Shown in pieces: positions 17,404 through 27,379 of a DNA stretch of 47,093 nucleotides. Source of the DNA: Acinetobacter lwoffii (GTDB taxonomy: Bacteria; Pseudomonadota; Gammaproteobacteria; Pseudomonadales; Moraxellaceae). The stretch covers positions 1 through 47,093 of the forward strand of contig SPVA01000007.1 of assembly GCA_013530545.1 (NCBI GenBank), in the 5' to 3' direction. The notes under the pieces were generated by a model. That model was not told where the DNA came from. It saw nothing but the letters and a program-made list of their open reading frames with translations, and did not search any database. The translations under genes were made by a program, and so were the position numbers. Within the stretch, counting starts at the first letter, position 1. Each line of letters starts with the position of its first letter.

Positions 17404-19360
17404 TTTAAGTCTGCGCCGTATTCGTGCCCTTGATCCTGCACTTGCCAACCAGATTGCCGCAGGTGAGGTGATTGAACGTCCGGCTTCTGTGGTCAAGGAA
17501 TTACTGGAAAACTCGATTGATGCGGGTGCGACAGAGCTGATCATTCGGGTCGAACAGGGCGGTAGTACTTTAATTGAAATCATCGACAATGGACGCGGAA
17601 TTCATCATGAGGATTTGCCGCTGGCAGTGATGCGCCATGCCACCAGCAAGATCCAGAGCGCTGATGAACTGTATGCAATCAGCAGTCTGGGCTTTCGTGG
17701 CGAAGCACTGGCGTCGATAGCAGCAGTTTCACGCCTGACCATGATCAGCAGTCAAAATGACGAGGGCATTGGTTATCAGGTAGAAGTCAATGGCACGGCT
17801 TTTGATCATCAGGAGATTCAAGCAGTCGCGGCTTCAAAAGGGACGCATATCCGGGTTCAGGATTTATTTTTTAATGTGCCTGCGCGGCGTAAATTCCTGA
17901 AAAAACCGGGCACTGAATTTGGTCATATCGAAGAAATCGTGCGCCGTATGGCGTTAACGCATTTTGATATCCGTTTTGTGCTAGAACATAATGAAAGCAT
18001 CAAACTGAATTTACCTGTAGCAGATAGTGGCACTTTACGTTTCCAGCGCGTTCAACAGCTACTTGGCCGCCAGTTTACTGAAAATGCCTACTGGATGGAT
18101 GCAGACAGTATCAACATGCGTTTGTCTGGCTGGCTTGGTCATCCTTCAGATGCACGTGCACAGGCTGATTTGCAGTATGTTTATGTGAATGGCCGGATTG
18201 TCAAAGACAAAACTATTTCCCATGCGTTGCGTATGGCCTATGACGGTATTTTGCATGGTCATCAGCATGCGGCCTATTTACTATTTTTGGAAGTTGATCC
18301 TGAAAATATCGATGTGAACGTCCATCCGACCAAGCATGAAATTCGCTTCCTGAATCAACGTGAAGTACACGAGTTTGTGCGGCATTATGCCAAAGAAACG
18401 CTGGCACAATTCCAGACTGCGACTGCGGATCTGGCCGAGGCGATGAAACAGGATCAACAGCCTGGTTTGACAGCCCCGCAACCGCGTTATCAGGAACAGT
18501 TCAGCCTGCATCAGACTGCGCATTCTCAGCCACAGGTGGTGAGAACGACATCTGCCTTAAGTGAAAATGAAACTTCAGATGTGCTGACCGATTTTGCATC
18601 TTCAGGTCCACAAACAGTGCATTATTCCCAAGATTACCGTAAATCTTATTCTGGTTCACAGCAGCTGAATAATGCCTTGCAAAGTTATTTAGCACCGCTC
18701 AGAGAAAGTTCGGAAACCGAAATATTCAGCCCTGAGCAGTCTTTTCAGACACATGTAAACACTAAAGTGGATGAGCATCCATTGGGCATTGCTATTGCCC
18801 AGTTACATGGCATTTATATTCTGGCGCAAAATACCGAAGGTCTGATTATTGTGGATATGCATGCGGCGCATGAGCGTATTGTCTTGCAGCAAATGAAATC
18901 GGCTTGGGATAAACCTGAATTCTGGACATCACAGCAACTGCTGATTCCAAAGGTCGTAAACATTAGCCGGATGCAGGCGATGCGTGTCGAAGAGCTGAAA
19001 GAGCAGTTGGCACGTTTGGGTCTGGAAATTGATCAGTATGGTGATGAGCAAGTGATTGTGCGCGGCGTCCCCGCTATTCTACACAAGGCCGATTTCGATG
19101 CCCTGATTCCTGAATTATTGAATGATTTAGATCCGGGGGATCAAGCACAAAGCCTATTGCAGAAGCGTGACCAAATTTTGGCGGGAATGGCCTGTCATGG
19201 TGCAGTGCGAGCGCATCGTATCCTAAGTTTGTCTGAAATGAATGCTTTATTACGGCAGATGGAACAAACCGAATTTGCCAGTCAATGTAATCATGGTCGT
19301 CCGACTTGGCGCGCCTTTCCATTGGCTCAACTAGATAAACTTTTTGCTCGAGGAGAGTAG
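17393..19360 (+). CDS. mutL: DNA mismatch repair protein MutL
   Basis: A 655-residue GHKL ATPase that links MutS mismatch recognition to strand removal. ATPase motifs are ENSIDAGA (39-46), DNGRGI (65-70) and GFRGEAL (100-106), followed by the transducer domain with VNGRIVKDK and [11 protein letters not shown] linker rich in Gln and Ser precedes the C-terminal dimerisation domain, which holds DMHAAHE, a cysteine block and CNHGRP. The endonuclease motif DQHAx2Ex4E of nicking MutLs is nearly present (from residue 488), but the last Glu is Gln499. The start at 17393 fits the family ([10 protein letters not shown]). miaA follows after 6 bases. Confidence 0.96.
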   Translation: MLNDLSLRRIRALDPALANQIAAGEVIERPASVVKELLENSIDAGATELIIRVEQGGSTLIEIIDNGRGIHHEDLPLAVMRHATSKIQSADELYAISSLGFRGEALASIAAVSRLTMISSQNDEGIGYQVEVNGTAFDHQEIQAVAASKGTHIRVQDLFFNVPARRKFLKKPGTEFGHIEEIVRRMALTHFDIRFVLEHNESIKLNLPVADSGTLRFQRVQQLLGRQFTENAYWMDADSINMRLSGWLGHPSDARAQADLQYVYVNGRIVKDKTISHALRMAYDGILHGHQHAAYLLFLEVDPENIDVNVHPTKHEIRFLNQREVHEFVRHYAKETLAQFQTATADLAEAMKQDQQPGLTAPQPRYQEQFSLHQTAHSQPQVVRTTSALSENETSDVLTDFASSGPQTVHYSQDYRKSYSGSQQLNNALQSYLAPLRESSETEIFSPEQSFQTHVNTKVDEHPLGIAIAQLHGIYILAQNTEGLIIVDMHAAHERIVLQQMKSAWDKPEFWTSQQLLIPKVVNISRMQAMRVEELKEQLARLGLEIDQYGDEQVIVRGVPAILHKADFDALIPELLNDLDPGDQAQSLLQKRDQILAGMACHGAVRAHRILSLSEMNALLRQMEQTEFASQCNHGRPTWRAFPLAQLDKLFARGE

Positions 19361-19366
19361 TTTTAC

Positions 19367-20311
19367 ATGTCCAATCAATTGCCGGTCATCAATTTAATGG
19401 GGCCAACTGCAAGTGGTAAAACCGCTTTGGCATGTGAACTGTATGAGCAAGGGGGATTTGAGCTGATTTCGGTCGATTCTGCACTGGTTTATCGGGAAAT
19501 GGACATTGGTACAGCCAAACCTTCTAAAGAGGAACTGGCGCGCTATCCGCATCATCTGATTGATATTATTAGTCCACTTGAAGTGTATTCTGCAGCCAAC
19601 TTTGTCGAAGATGCTTGCCGCCTGATTGATGATATTCATGTGCGTGGTAAAACCCCGATTCTGGTTGGCGGAACCATGCTGTATTTTAAGGCCTTGCTTG
19701 AAGGTTTGTCAGATAACCTACCAAGTGCAGACTATGCTATCCGGGCAGAGATTGAAGCCAAGGGTGAGCAGGAGGGCTGGGAAGCGGTTTATGCAGAATT
19801 ATGTGCAGTCGATCCGATTGCCGGTGAAAAATTCAAGGTTAGCGACAAGCAGCGCATTATTCGAGCCTTGGAAGTTTTTAAATTGACTGGTGAGCCGATT
19901 ACAAAACTACAGGCAGAACAACCTAAAAACTTACCATATCGTTACAGTTTCCATAATTATGCACTGATGCCAGATCGGTTAGAATTACATGGGCGTATTG
20001 AACAACGTCTGGAAATTATGTGGAAAAGCGGTTTTTTAAATGAAGTTGTGAATTTAATTGAAAAATACGATTTTAATGAAAATTTACCTTCCATGCGTTC
20101 AGTGGGTTATCGTCAGGCTATGGAATTCTTAAAAAATGCTGATAAAACCAAGGAAAAGCAACGGGAAATGGAGGATAAAGCTTTATTTGCGACACGACAA
20201 CTTGCAAAACGTCAATATACGTGGTTAAGGTCTTTGCAAGAAAAGCATAAATTTACAACATATTTTACGCTACAGCAGGCTCAAGAAGACTTGCGAAACT
20301 GTCACGGATAA
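19367..20311 (+). CDS. miaA: tRNA dimethylallyltransferase MiaA
   Basis: A 314-residue enzyme that transfers a dimethylallyl group to A37 of tRNAs reading codons that start with U. The P-loop is GPTASGKT at residues 12-19, followed by [19 protein letters not shown] and [13 protein letters not shown], and the C-terminal [12 protein letters not shown] block. The order tsaE-mutL-miaA-hfq is conserved in Gammaproteobacteria. A GGAG site lies in the 6-base gap after mutL. No anomaly was seen. Confidence 0.97.
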   Translation: MSNQLPVINLMGPTASGKTALACELYEQGGFELISVDSALVYREMDIGTAKPSKEELARYPHHLIDIISPLEVYSAANFVEDACRLIDDIHVRGKTPILVGGTMLYFKALLEGLSDNLPSADYAIRAEIEAKGEQEGWEAVYAELCAVDPIAGEKFKVSDKQRIIRALEVFKLTGEPITKLQAEQPKNLPYRYSFHNYALMPDRLELHGRIEQRLEIMWKSGFLNEVVNLIEKYDFNENLPSMRSVGYRQAMEFLKNADKTKEKQREMEDKALFATRQLAKRQYTWLRSLQEKHKFTTYFTLQQAQEDLRNCHG

Positions 20312-20325
20312 AGCAAAATTTAGGG

Positions 20326-20371
20326 ACTATCTTTTTTATAATTTTTAATTGAAAAATAGAGATAGTTTTTG
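20326..20371 (+). terminator. Possible weak hairpin between miaA and hfq
   Basis: ACTATCT (20326-20332) can pair with AGATAGT (20360-20366) across an AT-rich interior, followed by a T-run. It could attenuate read-through from miaA into hfq, or simply reflect AT-rich composition. The stem is short and the loop long, so support is weak. Confidence 0.3.
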
Positions 20372-20403
20372 CGCTGATTTTTAATTTTTTTTGGAGTTAT
20401 AAC

Positions 20404-20931
20404 ATGTCTAAAGGTCAAACTTTACAAGATCCATTCTTGAATTCTCTCCGTAAGGAACGTATCCCAGTATCTATCTTCCTAGTAAACGGTATTAAATTAC
20501 AAGGTCATATCGAATCTTTTGACCAATACGTGGTTTTATTAAAAAATACAGTAAGCCAAATGGTTTATAAGCATGCAATTTCAACTGTAGTACCTGCACG
20601 TAATCCACGTCCTGCTGGCGCGCCTGCTGGTCCACAAGGTGCGGGCTTCGGTGGTCAAGGTGCTGCAGGTGGCTTTGGTGGCGGTCAAGGTGCTGGCGGC
20701 TTCGGTGGTCAAGGTGGTTTTGGCGGTCAAGGCGGCGGCTTCGGTGGTCAAGGTGGCTTCGGCGGTCAAGGCGGTGGCTTTGGTGGTCAAGGCGGCTTTG
20801 GTGGTCAAGGTGCCGGCTTCGGTGGTCAAGGTGGCTTCGGTGGTCAAGGTGCTGGCTTTGGTGGTCAAGGCACTGGATTTGACAACGACACTAAATTTGA
20901 AGACTCTTCAGACGATGAAAACAATCGTTAA
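20404..20931 (+). CDS. hfq: RNA chaperone Hfq with long glycine-rich C-terminus
   Basis: A 175-residue Hfq. Residues 1-66 are the conserved Sm core ([22 protein letters not shown], then the Sm2 motif YKHAIS at 55-60) that forms the hexameric ring pairing small RNAs with mRNAs. Residues about 77-160 are a low-complexity repeat of Gly-Gly-Phe-Gly-Gly-Gln units, and the last 16 residues are acidic. Long glycine-rich tails are a known trait of Acinetobacter Hfq; E. coli Hfq is 102 residues. A TTTTGGAG ribosome site precedes the ATG. It follows miaA by 92 bases and is closed by a strong terminator. Confidence 0.97.
   Translation: MSKGQTLQDPFLNSLRKERIPVSIFLVNGIKLQGHIESFDQYVVLLKNTVSQMVYKHAISTVVPARNPRPAGAPAGPQGAGFGGQGAAGGFGGGQGAGGFGGQGGFGGQGGGFGGQGGFGGQGGGFGGQGGFGGQGAGFGGQGGFGGQGAGFGGQGTGFDNDTKFEDSSDDENNR
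20640..20880 (+). repeat. Tandem repeat encoding the Gly-Phe-Gln tail of Hfq
   Basis: Imperfect repeats of GGTGGTCAAGGTGGCTTC and close variants run through about 240 bases. They encode [13 protein letters not shown] units. Copies differ mainly at third codon positions. Units have lengths divisible by three, so gain or loss would keep frame. The composition also leaves two other frames open; those are not genes. Confidence 0.85.
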
Positions 20932-20945
20932 TCGAGTTTGAAAAT

Positions 20946-20977
20946 TAAAAAACCTCTCTATATGAGAGGTTTTTTTA
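20946..20977 (+). terminator. Intrinsic terminator of hfq
   Basis: An 8-bp stem (AACCTCTC at 20951-20958, GAGAGGTT at 20964-20971), a 5-base loop and a T-run to 20976, 20 bases after the hfq stop codon. An A-run on the left gives it a partial bidirectional character. Confidence 0.9.
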
Positions 20978-21004
20978 TATCTGTACGTTTTAAGTTTTTT
21001 AAAT

Positions 21005-21034
21005 AAAAAGCCAACGAGATGTTGTTGGCTTTTT
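21005..21034 (-). terminator. Intrinsic terminator of lptD-surA
   Basis: A perfect 11-bp stem (21005-21015 with 21024-21034) around an 8-base loop. Read on the minus strand it ends in a U-tract. It lies 17 bases past the surA stop codon. With the hfq terminator it forms a back-to-back pair between convergent operons. Confidence 0.88.
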
Positions 21035-21050
21035 AGGATTATGGTAAGGC

Positions 21051-22358
21051 TTAACGGTTACGTTTAGGATCTAGTTGAGGATCTTTGATTTCTACATAAG
21101 CATTATTGCGCGTTTCACGTAACCAGCTATCTAATTCGGCATCAAATTGACGTTCACCGAGCAATTGGCGAGCCATACGTTCCTGATATTCCTGTGTCAT
21201 ATCTTGTTGGCGTGTTTCACTCACTTGCAGAATATGCCAGCCAAACTGGGATTGAAATGGTTTACTGAACTGACCTACTGGGGTGCTTTTCATCTGCTGT
21301 TCAAATTCAGGTACCATTACCCCTGGGCTAACCCAGCCAAGACTTCCGCCATCACGAGCCGAGCCAGTATCATTGGAGAACGTTGAAGCTAAAACAGTAA
21401 AATCTTCACCTTGTTTGAGGCGGTTATACAGACTATCAATCATTTGTTTGGCATTTTCAGGACTGACCACTTCAGACGGTTGAATCAGAATGTGTCGTGT
21501 TAAATATTGAGGAACAAGGGCTTTCTGTTCGCCACCTTTACGTTCCAAGAGCTTCAGAACATGTACACCATCAGCGACAGGAATCAGTTCAGAAGTTTGA
21601 CCTGGTTGCAGGGTAGTCACGCGTGCAGCCAGTTCTGCTGGAATTTCTGACAGGTTTCTCACACCCATATCAGCAGCTTCGACTTTAACGCCGCCAGTGC
21701 TGTACTTTTTGATGATCGCCTGAATGTCATTGCTGCTATTTAATTCTTGCTTTACCTGTGTTGCAATTTGTTCAGCATTTTCACCGCTTACCCGTAAATG
21801 CAGTACATGGACCTGACTGCCAAGCAAAGCTTGACCTTGCGGGGTATTTAGGAAGTTTTTAACATCTTGATCTGTAATTTGAATACGTGAAGTCACGATT
21901 TGTTGACGTAAACGATTCAGTGCTAAATCTTCAGCGATACGGTTACGTAAAGAAGCATAGGTATTGGGCGCCATGGCATCCAGTTTCTGCTGGAATGCTT
22001 CCAGACTCGGTGAACCAGAATCACGGGCAACTTTCAGGACGGCTTCATTTAAAGCTTTTTCATCTGGACGAATATTATAACGTTTAACTTGTTCAAGCTG
22101 TGCCTGACGAATAATCAGTTGCTCTAAAGCTTGTTGCTCAAGATATTGTTGTGGTGGAACTGCCTTTTTCTGTTTTTGCAGCTGATGTGAGATTTCGGCT
22201 ACACCTTGAGCCAAGTCACTACGTAGAATGATACTATTGTCGACTACAGCTACAACTTCATCTTTAGGTTGGGCAACAGCAAAAGTCGTCATCGCTGAAG
22301 AAAGGCATAGCGCAAGTGCGGTTGCTTTAAAAATTTGTTTTAACTGTTTTGTCTTCAT
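21051..22358 (-). CDS. surA: Periplasmic chaperone / peptidyl-prolyl isomerase SurA
   Basis: A 435-residue periplasmic chaperone that escorts outer-membrane proteins, including LptD, to the BAM complex. A signal peptide occupies roughly residues 1-30 (MKTKQLKQIF, then a hydrophobic stretch ending AVAQ). The SurA N-terminal domain follows (VVAVVDNSIILRSDL), then a first parvulin domain around residues 180-285 and a second, better conserved one (RHILIQPSEVVSPEN through WHILQVSETRQQD). The ATG at 22358 shares a base with the lptD stop codon (TAATG), so translation is probably coupled. A start five codons earlier is possible but less likely. Confidence 0.96.
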   Translation of the reverse strand: MKTKQLKQIFKATALALCLSSAMTTFAVAQPKDEVVAVVDNSIILRSDLAQGVAEISHQLQKQKKAVPPQQYLEQQALEQLIIRQAQLEQVKRYNIRPDEKALNEAVLKVARDSGSPSLEAFQQKLDAMAPNTYASLRNRIAEDLALNRLRQQIVTSRIQITDQDVKNFLNTPQGQALLGSQVHVLHLRVSGENAEQIATQVKQELNSSNDIQAIIKKYSTGGVKVEAADMGVRNLSEIPAELAARVTTLQPGQTSELIPVADGVHVLKLLERKGGEQKALVPQYLTRHILIQPSEVVSPENAKQMIDSLYNRLKQGEDFTVLASTFSNDTGSARDGGSLGWVSPGVMVPEFEQQMKSTPVGQFSKPFQSQFGWHILQVSETRQQDMTQEYQERMARQLLGERQFDAELDSWLRETRNNAYVEIKDPQLDPKRNR

Positions 22359-24811
22359 TAACGTTCTGTCCAAGTTTGATTGATATTGTTAAAACCTAGA
22401 ATACGATTTTCTAGTAATGAGGTGAGTTTGCTGCTTAACCCACCTAAGCCTTTCAGGCTGACTTCGGCCATAATGGCGCGTTTGGCTTTGACGCTTGAAT
22501 CATTAACGTCGTCTAAGTCATTGTAATATGAGCGACCGTAAACAGAAACTCCCCAACAGCATGACTCATAGTTCACGCCAAGTAAATATTCCCGTGCGAC
22601 ACTATTGTCGAGGTCAAACTGGGCATGTCCAACCAGACGCCAGTTGTTGGCAATCGGCTGGATAAATGAACCCACCACATGATCATAGCTCTTTTGACGG
22701 TTCGGAATATCTTTGCGATAGAAATAGCCTAGGTTATAAAGATTGCCTTGCTCACCGGTATAATAAACCTGCAAATCTCGTTGGGCATTCGATCCATTCG
22801 ACATCCAGCTTGAGTTCAGATTAACGTGAACATTATTTGACAGCTGGCTGGTCAGTTGAATTACAGGGCCAGTATGACTTTCACGGTCGAATTCATCTGC
22901 ATCATTTTCCAACGTTACACGGCGATCTTCAAAGAAAAAGCTCTGTCCAACGCTGGCACGCAGGCGCTCCAGACCTTCTTCATTAAATAGGCTATAGCTC
23001 AGACCTAAGGAGGCAAAGTTATTGTCTTCCAGGCGGTCATTACCATAAAAGCGACGCGCACTGAAAAGTTGATCATAATTAATCGAAGCGACGACTGAAT
23101 CAAAGTTTGGCTGATTCTGCTGGTTCTCATAAGGTGAATACGCATAGAACAGACGAGGCGTTAAGGTCTGTAGATACGTACCTTCTTTTTCAAAAATTAA
23201 GCCGGTGTCCAGCGTGAATTGTGGCACCACAATTGAATTATTTTCACTAGACGCGCTACGGCTTTGGGTTTTTTCATCATAGAAAGTATTGATGTTGCGT
23301 ACAGTCGCCTGAGGAATGAAGAATGACCACGGGGTAAAATGATTATAACGCACGGAAAAGTCATTATAGATCCGTGTACCACTCGGTTGATATACCTTCT
23401 CACCCGTTGGGTCAGTATCAGCGAAATTTCTCAGATCCTTCTGGAAATATGCTGTGTCGTTATTAAACTCAAGTTGTAATCCCAATGGATTGCCAGTTTT
23501 GTAATTGACTAAAAGCTGTGGCAAACGTGCATAAGGACGGTCTTCATCCAGTACAGTTGGATCTAGGGTTTGGAAGTCTTCGACTTTGAATTGTGCCTTT
23601 AAGCCAGGAATACCATTTTTATAATTGACTTCCCAGGCACGGCGTAAGTTCAGGTCAGTTTTAGAGTTCGGGTTATTGTCCAGATCGGCAAAGTAATCTT
23701 TGTCTGAAGCGTAGTTATATTCAAGGTTGGTGGAAAGCTGATTATTGATCTGCCAGTTATGTAAGAAATGCAGGCTTTTACGGTCTTCGTCGCTATAGCT
23801 TTCATCGGAAGGTAAATAACCTCCCCAAATACGGCCTTCACCATAATTCTCAGTCAGATAACGGAACTCGCCATCCAGCATTACCCCACGATCGCCAATA
23901 TAACGCGGCGTAATTGTCGCATCATATTGTGGTGCTAAATTCAGGTAAACTGGAACACCTAGTTCCAGACCACCATCATTGGTAAAGCCAAATGTCGGCG
24001 TCAGAATACCGGTAGTGCGGCGGTCATCAATCGGGAAGTTGAAATAGGGAACTGCCAAGACCGGAACATCTTTAACATATAGCTTGGTATTGCGGGTTTC
24101 ACCACGTCCAGTTTCCTGGTTCAGCTTGATCTTTTCTGCCTGGATTTTCCAGGTCGGTTTTTGCTCAGGTGGACAGGTGGTATAGGTCGCATTTTCCAGT
24201 TCTACCGTCTCGGTCGAGGTTCTGGCGATCTTTTCTGCCCGACCATGCGCATGTTGCTGCTCGGCAATATAGAAGCTGTTATTTAGGTCGCCTTCTTGGG
24301 TCTTTAAATTATAATTAATATCATCACTTTGCGAGAGCAGGCCACCCTGAGCAAGTTGTACCCGACCTTCTGCTTTGGCATAGGTTTGGGTTTGATCAAT
24401 CGTTACGCGTTCAGCACGAATCTGGCGACCTTGCTGGTCAATGATGACATTGCCTTCTAAATAAGAGTCACCTGCTGGATTGTAGTGTCCATAATCTGCA
24501 GTAATGGTGGATGTAGCCTGATCTGGCGCAACGGTTGCTGCATCTGGGGCAATCGGGGTCACCCAGGTGCCTTCACAATAAGCCGAACTTAAGTATTTTT
24601 CCTGCCGCTGCTGTGCTTCAGCTGAGGATTTGTCGACATAGTATTGCGAAAAGAATGCTTCACCTGGATAGGTCTCATTTATGCGCTGTTTGAGTTGTTC
24701 TGCATTTACATCGGACGAGACATTTGATGCAGCATAGCCGGAGGCTGAGCTGCCACATAAAAGGGTTAAGATCGCAGTCGCTAGAGGATTTATTTTAAAG
24801 TGATGCTTCAT
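22358..24811 (-). CDS. lptD: LPS/LOS-assembly protein LptD
   Basis: An 817-residue outer-membrane protein that, with LptE, inserts lipooligosaccharide into the outer leaflet. A signal peptide (MKHHFKINPLATAILTLLC, cleaved near SGYAAS) is followed by a jellyroll OstA-type domain (YLEGNVIIDQQGRQIRAE) and a long beta-barrel rich in aromatic residues. Cysteines sit where disulfides are expected: AYCEGTW, TTCPPEQ and a C-terminal pair ESCCWG. I prefer the ATG at 24811 to the one at 24820 because it gives a normal signal peptide start. It is the first gene of an lptD-surA operon, divergent from amgK. Confidence 0.96.
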   Translation of the reverse strand: MKHHFKINPLATAILTLLCGSSASGYAASNVSSDVNAEQLKQRINETYPGEAFFSQYYVDKSSAEAQQRQEKYLSSAYCEGTWVTPIAPDAATVAPDQATSTITADYGHYNPAGDSYLEGNVIIDQQGRQIRAERVTIDQTQTYAKAEGRVQLAQGGLLSQSDDINYNLKTQEGDLNNSFYIAEQQHAHGRAEKIARTSTETVELENATYTTCPPEQKPTWKIQAEKIKLNQETGRGETRNTKLYVKDVPVLAVPYFNFPIDDRRTTGILTPTFGFTNDGGLELGVPVYLNLAPQYDATITPRYIGDRGVMLDGEFRYLTENYGEGRIWGGYLPSDESYSDEDRKSLHFLHNWQINNQLSTNLEYNYASDKDYFADLDNNPNSKTDLNLRRAWEVNYKNGIPGLKAQFKVEDFQTLDPTVLDEDRPYARLPQLLVNYKTGNPLGLQLEFNNDTAYFQKDLRNFADTDPTGEKVYQPSGTRIYNDFSVRYNHFTPWSFFIPQATVRNINTFYDEKTQSRSASSENNSIVVPQFTLDTGLIFEKEGTYLQTLTPRLFYAYSPYENQQNQPNFDSVVASINYDQLFSARRFYGNDRLEDNNFASLGLSYSLFNEEGLERLRASVGQSFFFEDRRVTLENDADEFDRESHTGPVIQLTSQLSNNVHVNLNSSWMSNGSNAQRDLQVYYTGEQGNLYNLGYFYRKDIPNRQKSYDHVVGSFIQPIANNWRLVGHAQFDLDNSVAREYLLGVNYESCCWGVSVYGRSYYNDLDDVNDSSVKAKRAIMAEVSLKGLGGLSSKLTSLLENRILGFNNINQTWTER

Positions 24812-24932
24812 TTGTCTCATTAACCAATCATGCTTTTATCGCAATTAATTATTGTCGCATCATAGAGAAAAAGTTGATAAGTAGCTACACTTAGCACTTT
24901 AAAAACTCAGCCTGTATTAGAATTAATTGCAA

Positions 24933-25946
24933 ATGAATACACAACGCGAACAATTGATACAATCTTGGATTGCCTCTGTACTCGGTTCAGATCAATTTGA
25001 AACTCATTTTTTAGCAGGTGATGCCAGCTTCCGTCGTTATGCACGAATCAAACTGAATAATAAAACATTTATGCTGATGGATGCACCACCAGAAAAAGAA
25101 GATTGTGTGCCTTTTGTGACGATAGATGAGTTTTTTGATGTACATGGCGTGCGCGTTCCGCATATCGTGGCAAAAGACCTGGAAAATGGCTTTTTACTGC
25201 TCGAAGACTTTGGTGATGTGCTGCTGTCGAATCTGCTGAATGACGAGACTGTAGATGCCTATTATGAGCAAAGCTTTAAGCAGCTCATTCAACTACAATC
25301 GATTGCTGGAGAAGGGCATTTCCCGGCATATTCTTATGAAAAACTGATCTCGGAAATGGAATTGCTGACTGACTGGATGTTACCAGCGTTAAAGGTTCAA
25401 CTGACTGAATCAGAAAGCGCCTTGATCAAACGCACTTTTGCGATTTTGGCGAATGCCGCATTGGCACAGCCACAGGTGATCGTGCATCGGGATTTCCATA
25501 GTCGTAACTTGATGAAAATCGACAATGAAACCGAACTCGGTGTGATTGATTTTCAGGATGCTGTGATTGGTGCGGATACTTATGACTTGATCTCGATTAC
25601 CCGTGATGCCTATGTACAGTGGAATGCCGATCGTGTGTATCGCTGGTTCAAAAACTTTTATGACTTGTTGCCAGCATCTGCTAAAGAAGAGCGTGACTTT
25701 GAACAGTTTAAAAAAGACGCCGACATGATGGCGATTCAGCGTCATATCAAGATTTTAGGTATTTTTGTGCGTCTGTTTGAACGTGATGGCAAGTCAGGTT
25801 ATCTCAAGGACTTACCACGTGTGATGTGGTATCTGCTTGAAGAATCTAAGGCTTATGCAGAACTAGAGCCATTCATGCAGTTTATGCGTGACAGAGTGAT
25901 GCCTGCATTTGAAGCTAAATATGGCTCATATGAGGTGGCTGCCTGA
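24933..25946 (+). CDS. amgK: Anomeric N-acetylmuramate/N-acetylglucosamine kinase AmgK
   Basis: A 337-residue aminoglycoside-phosphotransferase-fold kinase. The catalytic loop is VIHRDFHSRNLM and the metal-binding motif is VIDFQDAV; LAGDASFRRYARI marks the N-terminal lobe. AmgK phosphorylates recycled MurNAc at the anomeric carbon, feeding MurU and bypassing de novo UDP-MurNAc synthesis. That bypass gives intrinsic tolerance to fosfomycin in species that have it. The ATG at 24933 is favoured over the TTG two codons earlier. murU begins directly after its stop codon with no gap, so the two form one unit. Confidence 0.93.
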   Translation: MNTQREQLIQSWIASVLGSDQFETHFLAGDASFRRYARIKLNNKTFMLMDAPPEKEDCVPFVTIDEFFDVHGVRVPHIVAKDLENGFLLLEDFGDVLLSNLLNDETVDAYYEQSFKQLIQLQSIAGEGHFPAYSYEKLISEMELLTDWMLPALKVQLTESESALIKRTFAILANAALAQPQVIVHRDFHSRNLMKIDNETELGVIDFQDAVIGADTYDLISITRDAYVQWNADRVYRWFKNFYDLLPASAKEERDFEQFKKDADMMAIQRHIKILGIFVRLFERDGKSGYLKDLPRVMWYLLEESKAYAELEPFMQFMRDRVMPAFEAKYGSYEVAA

Positions 25947-26636
25947 ATGAAAGCGATGATTTTGGCCGCAGGACTCGGTAATCGTATGCGGCCGCTAACG
26001 CTGCATACGCCAAAGCCTTTGCTGGAAGTTGGGGGCAAGCCCTTAATTGTCTGGCATATAGAGAAACTGGCTGCGATCGGTGTTACTGAAATTGTCATCA
26101 ATACGGCTTGGCTCGGTGAAAAACTCGCAGAAGCTTTGGGCGATGGTTCACGATTTGGCATTAACATCCTTTGGTCACATGAGGGTGAAGGTCTGGAAAC
26201 CGCTGGTGGAATCATTAATGCCTTGCCGCTACTCGGTGATGAACCTTTTATTCTGTTAAATGGTGATGTCTGGACCACGATGGATTTTGCACCTTTACTG
26301 GATATTGATCTAAAGGATAATTTGGCGCATCTCGTACTTGTGCAGAACCCTGAACAACACCCAGAGGGTGATTTCACGCTTGCAGAAGGTAAAGCTTATA
26401 CCTTTGATCAGCAAGTCGGAGGTGAGAACCTGACTTTTAGTGGTGTATCCGTACTTGATCCGAAGATGTTCCAAGTCTTAGAGACTGGCAAACGTCCTTT
26501 GGCTCCGTTGCTAAAAGCAGCAATGCAGAATCAGCAGGTTGCAGCTTCTAAACTGGCAGGAATTTGGGTTGATGTGGGAACCCCGGAGCGTTTAACGGCA
26601 CTGGATACGGCGATCCGTGAAGGGAAGTTTGCTTAA
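25947..26636 (+). CDS. murU: N-acetylmuramate-1-phosphate uridylyltransferase MurU
   Basis: A 229-residue nucleotidyltransferase. The signature MILAAGLGNRMRPLT at the N-terminus binds UTP, TPKPLLEVGGKPLI follows, and LLNGDVWTT carries the metal-binding Asp. It converts MurNAc-1-phosphate to UDP-MurNAc in the cell-wall recycling route that starts with AmgK. Its position directly after amgK makes the assignment more secure than sequence alone, since general sugar nucleotidyltransferases look alike. Confidence 0.93.
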   Translation: MKAMILAAGLGNRMRPLTLHTPKPLLEVGGKPLIVWHIEKLAAIGVTEIVINTAWLGEKLAEALGDGSRFGINILWSHEGEGLETAGGIINALPLLGDEPFILLNGDVWTTMDFAPLLDIDLKDNLAHLVLVQNPEQHPEGDFTLAEGKAYTFDQQVGGENLTFSGVSVLDPKMFQVLETGKRPLAPLLKAAMQNQQVAASKLAGIWVDVGTPERLTALDTAIREGKFA

Positions 26637-26721
26637 GTGAATATTCGCTAAGCACTGCCTACTGTGCCAATATAGAGAAAACGGTATACTTCCACCTAAC
26701 TTTTTCGAGCGTAGATTGTTT

Positions 26722-27354
26722 ATGCACATGTTTTTTCAAGAACTAAAGCAGGGTAGCCAGGCTTTGGGTTTAGAGCTATCTGATGAAGCTTTAAATTTAT
26801 TACTCAAGTATCAGGATGCTTTGGTGTTGTGGAACAAAGCATACAATTTGACTGCAATCCGTGATCCTAAGGAAATGCTGGTCAAGCATCTGCTCGACAG
26901 TTTAAGTATTTTAAAGGACTTGCCTGCGGGCAGGTTGCTGGATATCGGCACAGGTGGTGGTATGCCGGGCATGATCATTGCTTTATGTCAGCCCGAGCGT
27001 GAATGTGTATTACTCGATTCAAACGGTAAAAAAATCCGTTTCCTGAAGCAGTTTATTGCCGATCTGAAACTTAAAAATGTCATTGCCGTGCAAACGCGTG
27101 TAGAAAATGAAGACAGTATTCATGAGCTGGGTCAATTCGATGTGATTACCAGTCGTGCATTTGCATCTCTGACTGACTTTGTGGATGCCTCTAAACCGTA
27201 TATGCATGAACAGACCATTATTGCCTCGATGAAAGGCTTAATTCCTGAAGATGAAGTCACTGCTTTAAAAAATGAATTTAGTTGTGAGATTATTGAACTT
27301 AAAGTTCCGCGCTTAGACGAACAGCGTCATTTACTGCTATTAAAACGTATTTAA
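26722..27354 (+). CDS. rsmG: 16S rRNA (guanine-527-N7)-methyltransferase RsmG
   Basis: A 210-residue class I methyltransferase (formerly GidB). The SAM motif is LLDIGTGGGMPGMIIAL, preceded by WNKAYNLTAIRDPKEMLVKHLLDS and followed by DSNGKKIRFL and SRAFASL, all family blocks. It methylates G527 in the 530 loop of 16S rRNA; loss of this gene gives low-level streptomycin resistance in several bacteria. The ATG at 26722 is used instead of a TTG two codons earlier. The rsmG-parA-parB order is a widespread chromosomal arrangement. Confidence 0.95.
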   Translation: MHMFFQELKQGSQALGLELSDEALNLLLKYQDALVLWNKAYNLTAIRDPKEMLVKHLLDSLSILKDLPAGRLLDIGTGGGMPGMIIALCQPERECVLLDSNGKKIRFLKQFIADLKLKNVIAVQTRVENEDSIHELGQFDVITSRAFASLTDFVDASKPYMHEQTIIASMKGLIPEDEVTALKNEFSCEIIELKVPRLDEQRHLLLLKRI

Positions 27355-27379
27355 GAATTTTAAAGGGATTGGGGGCAAC

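Noticed and set aside
20640..20880. Regularly spaced repeats resembling a CRISPR array
   Set aside because: Units are short, contiguous, in frame and coding; there are no unique spacers and no cas genes.
20581..20941. Open frames on both strands across the Hfq repeats (95 and 100 residues)
   Set aside because: They are by-products of the GGT/CAA repeat composition; the real frame carries the Sm domain.
21100..21125. GTTTCACGT near 21109, considered as a parS half-site because parAB is in the window
   Set aside because: Only about half of the 16-base palindrome matches and it lies within surA; no full parS was found by eye.
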